From Bacillota bacterium (lineage in GTDB: Bacteria > Bacillota > Clostridia > Christensenellales > CAG-138), in contig JAEYCM010000029.1 in assembly GCA_023455425.1 (NCBI GenBank), positions 1 to 64,000 on the forward strand: a stretch of DNA of 64,000 bases. The letters are read 5' to 3'. The notes beneath the pieces are model-generated. The model was not told the origin of the DNA and searched no databases. It saw only the letters and a list, made by a program, of their open reading frames with translations. Position numbers and translations under genes: made by a program. Shown here in pieces: positions 58,728 to 64,000 of the stretch. How positions within the stretch are numbered: position 1 is the stretch's first letter; each line of letters begins with the position of its first letter.

Positions 58728-60210
58728 TCAACTGCACACGATACTGGCGGCAGAGTTCCTCTGCCGCTTTTTTAAGGCGTTCGGGCGCGTCGGCCGCGAT
58801 AACGCACACGTCGATGCTCTCGAAAAGCCACCGGTATTCCTGCGCTTCAATCCGCTCAAGCGCCGCATTCGCGCCAAGGCAGGCCACCTCGCCTTGCTCT
58901 CCCCCGGGCGATACGGTGATAAACGCGGAGCCCGTGGGCAATTGCCTGTCGAACACGATGCCGTTGGTTTTAATACCCTTTTCCATGATTGCCTCAACCA
59001 ACTTATGTCCCTGCGCATCATTTCCCAAGCAGCCAACCACGTATAGGAGCGCGTCGGGCTGCAGCAACTCAACGGACTTGTGCAGCGCCCAGCCGCCGGC
59101 ACGGGTTTGTACAGACTTTGCATGGCCGGAATACGACGCGTCCATATAAATAAACGTATCCATGCGCAGCTCGCCGAACACGGCGATTTTCTTTTTTACG
59201 TAAAAATCCTTTCTGGGTGCGGCCACGCTGCTGCGCACGATCAATTGCGGCTGTACCTGCACGCTCTGCGTGACGGGCCGATTGATGATTTTGTGGTAAA
59301 GCAGCTCGGCGCTGCGCTGCCCGATCTCGTAGGCAGATTGGCGTATACTGGTTAAGTTCGGCTCCAGCAGCTCACAGAAAATCGTATCGTCAAAACCGAT
59401 CACCGAAAGATCGCCGGGGATGCTCATGCGGTTTTCCTGCGCCGCCCGATAAACGCCCAGCGCGACATGGTCGTCACAGCAGAAGATGGCGGAGACCTTT
59501 TGCGCAAACAGATGCTTCGCGCCTTCGTAACCGCATTGCTTGCGCGGCATGGCATCGGATTGATAGATAAGCGACGGGTCAAACGCGAGCCCATGCTCGT
59601 TAAGCGCAAGGCTGAAGCCCTCAAAGCGTTCCTGCATATAGGGCTTTCGCGTTTTCGGGAAAATCGCGCCGATGCGCGAATGTCCCTGCTCAATGAGGTA
59701 TTCGACCGCGGTACGGACGCCGCCGCGGTTATTGAAATATGTCTTGGTCACATTGGGCGTTTGAAGATAATCGTCCATAATGACGGTAAATATGTTTTCC
59801 CGCTCAAGCATTTGCAGGGATTCTTCGCTGGTATTCGGTTGCGGGAACTGAATGAGCCCCCGGATGTTCTGCTTTTTGAGCATATTGATGAGCTTTGTAT
59901 TTTTGGGCGCGTCATTGTCGCAGCTTGCGATGATCACATTGAAATCGCGCACAAAAAAGTAATCCTCCACGCCGCGCGCCAGCTCGCTCGAAAAGATATC
60001 GCTCAGATCGCTCACGATCAAAGCCACCATGTTGGCATTTCGGTTCGCACGGTCGATCACTTTCTTATAGGGAACATAGTTCTCGCGCTCGATGATCGCA
60101 AAAATCTTTGCTTTCGTCTCGCTGCTGATACTCTCCGCTTTGCCGTTGATTACCTTGGAAACGGTCGCTACGGATACATTGGCAAGCCTCGCGATATCTT
60201 TGATGGTCAA
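58717..60210 (-). CDS. LacI-family regulator fused to a half-length ribokinase (PfkB) domain
   Basis: This is 497 residues, starting at TTG 60210 with AGGGGG seven bases upstream. Residues 1-335 are a complete LacI regulator: TIKDIARLANVSVATVSKVI, the sugar-binding domain, and VIGFDDTIFCELLEPNLTSI. Residues 341-497 match only the N-terminal half of a ribokinase: IAVFGELRMDTFIYMD, TRAGGWALHKSVEL (compare GGKGAN), VVGCLGNDAQGHKLVEAI and PTGSAFITVSPGGEQ. The catalytic half with the GAGD motif and ATP site is absent, so no kinase activity is expected. The half-domain may be a second ribose or nucleoside sensor. It converges on the nucleoside operon, its likely target. Confidence 0.9.
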   Translation of the reverse strand: MTIKDIARLANVSVATVSKVINGKAESISSETKAKIFAIIERENYVPYKKVIDRANRNANMVALIVSDLSDIFSSELARGVEDYFFVRDFNVIIASCDNDAPKNTKLINMLKKQNIRGLIQFPQPNTSEESLQMLERENIFTVIMDDYLQTPNVTKTYFNNRGGVRTAVEYLIEQGHSRIGAIFPKTRKPYMQERFEGFSLALNEHGLAFDPSLIYQSDAMPRKQCGYEGAKHLFAQKVSAIFCCDDHVALGVYRAAQENRMSIPGDLSVIGFDDTIFCELLEPNLTSIRQSAYEIGQRSAELLYHKIINRPVTQSVQVQPQLIVRSSVAAPRKDFYVKKKIAVFGELRMDTFIYMDASYSGHAKSVQTRAGGWALHKSVELLQPDALLYVVGCLGNDAQGHKLVEAIMEKGIKTNGIVFDRQLPTGSAFITVSPGGEQGEVACLGANAALERIEAQEYRWLFESIDVCVIAADAPERLKKAAEELCRQYRVQLIKG

Positions 60211-60403
60211 TGCATTTCCCCCTAAGTCCGCCTTATATGTATGAATGTATCAAGCGGATGGCGGCTTGTCAATCTGTAAGTGCCTGAAGCAAACAGCTGA
60301 TGAAGCGCCTCGGTCGGCATAGCTCACTATGCCTTACACCCCTTCTACAACCATGCATGCAAAGCGGAAAAACGACTTAACGGCGTCAACCCGCGGCGCC
60401 GCT

Positions 60404-60856
60404 TTATTGTATGTCAAATTCAACGGCTGCTGTCACATTGCCGCTATCCGAGAAGAACGTTTTGACAATTCGGTAATGGCCGGGGTCCAGAGTTCCATAA
60501 TACGATTTGAATGAGAACTCCTTTTCCTCGCTCTCGCCCGGCGGCAGTATATAGGCAATTTCCTCCCACGCTGCATCCTCCTTGACGGGTACAACGTACC
60601 AGCTGCCCTCGTTCTCAATTTCAAGACGCGGCTCTTTACCGAACACGACCTCGGTATCCGTATAATTGCTGTACGCAATCATCACTGAATCCGTCCGGGT
60701 GGTCACCGTTTCGTCCACGATGCGCATCACAATGCCCGCGTCGTTCAGTTCGCCGTATTCGGAAAGGGTAAGGCTGTCGATATCGGGGCCTTGCGCGCAA
60801 GCTGCCATCGTCAGCATGAGAACCACCATGGCAACAATTCCTACACTCTTTTTCAT
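60404..60856 (-). CDS. Small lipoprotein with Ig-like domain
   Basis: This is 150 residues from ATG 60856 (AAGGAG upstream). A short signal peptide ends at the lipobox LTMAAC. The mature part resembles a bacterial Ig-like domain (Big_14 type): SVMIAYSNYTDTEVVFGKEP, then WEEIAYILPPGESEEKEFSF and YYGTLDPGHYRIVKTFFSD. It should be anchored outside the membrane. Function is unknown. It stands alone, with 193 bases to the LacI-type gene start on its left and about 200 to LigD. Confidence 0.75.
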   Translation of the reverse strand: MKKSVGIVAMVVLMLTMAACAQGPDIDSLTLSEYGELNDAGIVMRIVDETVTTRTDSVMIAYSNYTDTEVVFGKEPRLEIENEGSWYVVPVKEDAAWEEIAYILPPGESEEKEFSFKSYYGTLDPGHYRIVKTFFSDSGNVTAAVEFDIQ

Positions 60857-61054
60857 TTTGGCTCCTTTCTCCCTTTTTCCATATGACGTATGCGCACACT
60901 GAAAGGTTCCCAAGAAACAAAGAACATGCCTATCACCTGCGCCCATCATACTCTTTTGACCCTGCGTTTACCTCCCGCCAAATAGAAAGTTGTCGGCGTC
61001 CTGTTATGTTCATAATGCGCTTATTTTTTCTTTACCCAGATGGTCGTCGCTTGT

Positions 61055-63496
61055 TCATTTGAGCGTCTGCGTATTCTTCCAAAAATCTTTCCAGGGGTCG
61101 TTGCCGCCGATCCGTAAAAGTGCGTCCGCCATCGTGATGCCGTCGGGCGCGACCGTGTTAAGTTCATCCCATGTGATAGGCATGGACACCCGCGCCCCCT
61201 TTCTTGCTCTTATGGAGTAGGGGGCAATGCTTGTGGCGCCTCTGCCGTTTCGAATCCAGTCGATGAATATTTTCTCTTTTCGCTTCGCCTTTCTGACGTT
61301 GCTTGTATACCGGTCGGGCCACTTCTGCTCCATCACCTCGGCAACACTCCTTGCGAAATCGTGAAACGCGTCCCACGAAGCGGCAGGTGCTAAAGGGACG
61401 ACCACATGGTACCCTTTGCCGCCGCTGGTCTTGAGGTACGAGTTGAGCGAAAGCTCAGCCAGTATGCTTTTCATGTCCAGCACGCCCCGGCGTATCGTGG
61501 CCAGGTCCATTCCTTCGTCCGGGTCCAGATCAAATACCATCATATCAGGCTTTTCAAGCGCATCCACACGGCTTCCCCATATGTGGAATTCCAGCGTGCC
61601 CATCTGCGCTTCATACAGCAGCCCTGATTCGTTTTCAATATAGAAGTAATCTTCCGTTTCTCCGTCGCTGTTGGAAACCGGCATTGTGACGATCCCCTTG
61701 CTGTCCGGCCCCGGATGCTTCTTATAAAAGCATGCCTCCGATACGCCCTTGGGGCAGCGTACAATACTAAGTATTCTATGGCCCACATACGGCAGCATCC
61801 GCTCCGACACACTTGCATAATAGCGAATTACATCCGCTTTGGTGATTTCGGGATCGTCAAATAGCACCTTATCCGGGCTGGTAATCTTTACTCCTTTGAT
61901 GATCATGCTCTTGGCGCTCGCTTGCATTGGTTTCTCCATTTCTTTGGCGGATGATTGCGGCACACTCTCACCATCCGCTTTTTCCTTTTTTATCTCCCCG
62001 GGCTCCTTATCCGTCCGCAGGCCTTTGTAGCTGGCTTGCCTTAATAGATTGTCTTCGGTCCATTCCGCAAACTTGATTTCCGCCGCCAGCTCAGGTTCAA
62101 GCCATGTGATTTTCTCATTTGACCTGGGCTTGGGCGCGGATTTGAAAGGGGGCTTCGCCCTTTTTAAGCTTTCAAACTTTTTCTCAAGATCTTCCCTATC
62201 GGCCTCGCTTAGGCCCGTACCGGCGCGTCCGGCATAGATCAACTCCGGCCCTTCATAGACGCCAAGGAGAAGCGAACTTATCCCGCTCGTTTTTTTATCG
62301 GAAAGCGTATATCCGCCGATAACACATTCCTGCCTGTTATCACATTTCAATTTGATCCAGTCGCCGTTTCTCGTCCCGCTGTAGATGGAATCGGCTTTTT
62401 TTCCTATAATCCCTTCCGCACCCGTCCCACAGGCGGCAGCGAGGCTTTCCTTCCCGCTTCCTCTGACATGCCGGCTGTAATAAAGATGTTTCGGAGCGTC
62501 CTTCATGAGGGCTTCCAGCTTTTCCTTTCTGTCAGTCAGGCGTCTTCCCCGCAGGTCCTCGCCATCCAACGCAAGGAGGTCGAATATGATATAGGTCAGA
62601 TTTTGCGCCGCAGGGTTTTTCATATAGTTCTGCAAAGCCTGAAAATCCGTCTTGCCTGCCGCGTCCGTAATGACCATCTCGCCATCGAGAACCATCGCCC
62701 TTCCGGCAGCCAAGTCGATAAGGGAACCGGCAACGTCACGGAACCGCCTTGTATAGTCCTGACCGTTCCTGGTGATGAGTCGGACGCTGTTGCCTTCGAT
62801 AAACGCGAGGATCCTGTAGCCGTCGTATTTGAGTTCATAGAGCCAATCCCCGCCCGCGGGAATGGTGCTTACCAATTTGGCGAGCTGTACATCGGCCCTG
62901 CTGAAGGGGTTCCGGGAGATTGTTTCGTCTTTCCCCGCCTCAATTTCCGCCATGGTGCGTCCGGTTTTGATACTGGTCGTGAACTCGGAAATTCCGTCGT
63001 CTGGCTTTACGTATTCGTCTTTTTCCTTGAGCAGAAGCCAGTTCTCCTTCGTTTCGCCCGCTTTCGGCTTCAAACGTACCAAGGCCCACTTGCCCTTTAA
63101 CCTTCTTCCCTTGAGAACAAACTTGAGCATCCCTTCGCGAAGTCCGCCCTCCACATCCGTATAGGGCTCCCAGGAGCCTTCATCCCAAAGCATGACAACT
63201 CCGCCGCCATATTCCCCCTTTGGAATGGTGCCTTCAAAGTTTCTGTATTCCAGGGGATGCGCCTCCACCTGCACGGCCAGCCGCTTGTCCCGGGTATTGT
63301 AGGAAGGGCCCTTGGGTACCGCCCAGCTCAAAAGAACGCCGTCCCATTCCAGACGCAGATCGTAGTGATCGTTACGGGCCAAATGGTGCTGTACGGCAAA
63401 CCGCAAGCCCTCCCCGGAATGTTCCGTTTCGCCTTCAGGCTCCAGCGTCCGTTCGAAATTCCGTTTCTGGTTGTATTCGGTCAGCTTTGCGGTCAT
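61055..63496 (-). CDS. ligD: LigD-type multifunctional DNA ligase (phosphoesterase-ligase-polymerase)
   Basis: This is 813 residues from ATG 63496. I prefer it because the protein then starts AKLTEYNQKRNFERTLEPEG, the usual LigD opening; a start at 63550 is possible. Domain order is 3'-phosphoesterase (about 15-150; FAVQHHLARNDHYDLRLEWD), ATP-dependent ligase (about 190-500; adenylated Lys223 in ELKYDGYRI), and primase/polymerase (about 535-805; MVFDLDPDEGMD and LKTSGGKGYHVVVPL). It repairs double-strand breaks by end joining with Ku. No Ku gene lies in this window. In spore-formers the system repairs damage in the spore. Confidence 0.95.
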   Translation of the reverse strand: MTAKLTEYNQKRNFERTLEPEGETEHSGEGLRFAVQHHLARNDHYDLRLEWDGVLLSWAVPKGPSYNTRDKRLAVQVEAHPLEYRNFEGTIPKGEYGGGVVMLWDEGSWEPYTDVEGGLREGMLKFVLKGRRLKGKWALVRLKPKAGETKENWLLLKEKDEYVKPDDGISEFTTSIKTGRTMAEIEAGKDETISRNPFSRADVQLAKLVSTIPAGGDWLYELKYDGYRILAFIEGNSVRLITRNGQDYTRRFRDVAGSLIDLAAGRAMVLDGEMVITDAAGKTDFQALQNYMKNPAAQNLTYIIFDLLALDGEDLRGRRLTDRKEKLEALMKDAPKHLYYSRHVRGSGKESLAAACGTGAEGIIGKKADSIYSGTRNGDWIKLKCDNRQECVIGGYTLSDKKTSGISSLLLGVYEGPELIYAGRAGTGLSEADREDLEKKFESLKRAKPPFKSAPKPRSNEKITWLEPELAAEIKFAEWTEDNLLRQASYKGLRTDKEPGEIKKEKADGESVPQSSAKEMEKPMQASAKSMIIKGVKITSPDKVLFDDPEITKADVIRYYASVSERMLPYVGHRILSIVRCPKGVSEACFYKKHPGPDSKGIVTMPVSNSDGETEDYFYIENESGLLYEAQMGTLEFHIWGSRVDALEKPDMMVFDLDPDEGMDLATIRRGVLDMKSILAELSLNSYLKTSGGKGYHVVVPLAPAASWDAFHDFARSVAEVMEQKWPDRYTSNVRKAKRKEKIFIDWIRNGRGATSIAPYSIRARKGARVSMPITWDELNTVAPDGITMADALLRIGGNDPWKDFWKNTQTLK

Positions 63497-63610
63497 AAAA
63501 TTACGCCGTTCCTTTTCTTGTTCATCATCCCGGCGCTGGCTCGCCTCCATGAGATCGATGACTTTGCCAGTACTCGCGGGTATCGTTCGCAGCTTCCGTT
63601 ATGTTTAATA

Positions 63611-64000
63611 CTAAGATAATTTTGAAAATTTGAAGCCTTGTTTTTTCGCCTCATCAATGAACGCGCCTAAAATTTCCGCGTTATCTTTTGAAACGGCATG
63701 AAGAAGATAAACCGCGCCGTTATGGAGGCCGCCTACCACTTTTGCGTAAGCCTTATCCGCGCCCATCTGTTTCTTCGTATCCCAGTCCACATATGCAAAG
63801 CTCCAAAAAACGGATTGATATCCAAGGCTTTGCGTTAAGGCGAGCGTCCTTTCCGAGAACTCTCCCATCGGAGGCCGAAACAGCGTCATAGTGTAATCAA
63901 AGTTGTCCTTGATATAGTTGTGCAGGGTCGTAATCTCGATGGACGCTTTTTCAATACTCAAAGTCGGCATGGAAGGGTGGGTATAACTATGATTTCCAAC
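63611..64000 (-). CDS. Polysaccharide deacetylase, PdaA-like (C-terminal part, cut by window edge)
   Basis: The open frame continues past the right edge; 129 residues are visible. VGNHSYTHPSMP carries the metal-binding histidines of the NodB fold. LFRPPMGEFSERTLALTQSL, VFWSFAYVDWDTKKQMG and GAVYLLHAVSKDNAEILGAF follow. This is close to the delta-lactam-biosynthetic de-N-acetylase PdaA, which makes muramic lactam in spore cortex peptidoglycan. The assignment as PdaA rather than another deacetylase rests on the C-terminal wording only. With LigD next to it, it hints at a spore-related locus. Confidence 0.85.
   Translation of the reverse strand, partial: VGNHSYTHPSMPTLSIEKASIEITTLHNYIKDNFDYTMTLFRPPMGEFSERTLALTQSLGYQSVFWSFAYVDWDTKKQMGADKAYAKVVGGLHNGAVYLLHAVSKDNAEILGAFIDEAKKQGFKFSKLS

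Noticed and set aside
1..64000. CRISPR array, rRNA or tRNA genes
   Set aside because: No regularly spaced short repeats and no rRNA or tRNA-like conserved blocks were noticed on either strand. A program scan was not possible.

Overview
The window looks like chromosomal DNA of a saccharolytic, anaerobic Clostridia-type Bacillota. Pointers are canonical AGGAGG ribosome binding sites, sigma-A promoters, lipoprotein solute-binding proteins, PTS components, a BglG/LicR-type PRD regulator, an ANTAR response regulator, YolD and a PdaA-like deacetylase (usually a spore-former gene). No rRNA or tRNA was seen, so the genus cannot be fixed. Most of the window has balanced base composition. About 300-3900 is clearly AT-rich and reads as an acquired patch.

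Layout. (1) 1-6830: DUF4003 fragment, GNAT, alpha/beta hydrolase between two direct repeats, a TIR-domain protein, then a MATE transporter fused to a cytidylate-kinase-like domain, divergent from its probable MerR regulator. (2) 6950-9520: decay zone. An IS110-family element sits inside a yolD gene next to the 3' end of a Y-family polymerase gene and a GH1 scrap. The insertion can be undone base by base, and the left end of the element folds like a bridge RNA. (3) 9820-18905: an ANTAR response regulator and a histidine kinase that begins with a dead sugar-ABC ATPase domain, facing a ribose-type ABC operon with two TIM-barrel isomerases and a crotonase. That operon has a promoter followed by a leader terminator. 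(4) 19150-20095: excisionase-like remnant and an FMN reductase. (5) 20487-32470: one long operon with a Liv-type ABC transporter, two zinc dehydrogenases, split transketolase, TIM-barrel isomerase, 2-hydroxyacid dehydrogenase and glycerate kinase, divergent from an FCD-type GntR regulator. Three similar operator sites lie between them. (6) 33676-41906: cellobiose-type PTS (IIA, IIB, IIC), an old-yellow-enzyme reductase, GH1 phospho-beta-glucosidase and a private HPr, divergent from a PRD/EII regulator and an RDD membrane protein. (7) 42056-51098: arabinan module with GH127, sugar ABC transporter and YesL, divergent from LacI and GH51, with three LacI-type operators. (8) 51541-60210: BMP-type nucleoside ABC transporter, nucleoside hydrolase and ADP-ribosylglycohydrolase-fold protein, converging on a LacI regulator that carries half of a ribokinase. 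(9) 60404-64000: small lipoprotein, LigD and a partial PdaA-like deacetylase.

Together these are self-contained 'import, cleave or oxidise, regulate' cassettes for plant-derived sugars, glycosides and nucleosides. The most unusual items are the kinase with a pseudo-ABC domain, the catabolic operon whose only kinase is glycerate kinase, the LacI-half-ribokinase fusion, the PTS operon containing an ene-reductase, and the IS110 element whose target and guide RNA can both be read. All family calls are from reading motifs by eye; no database search was run.
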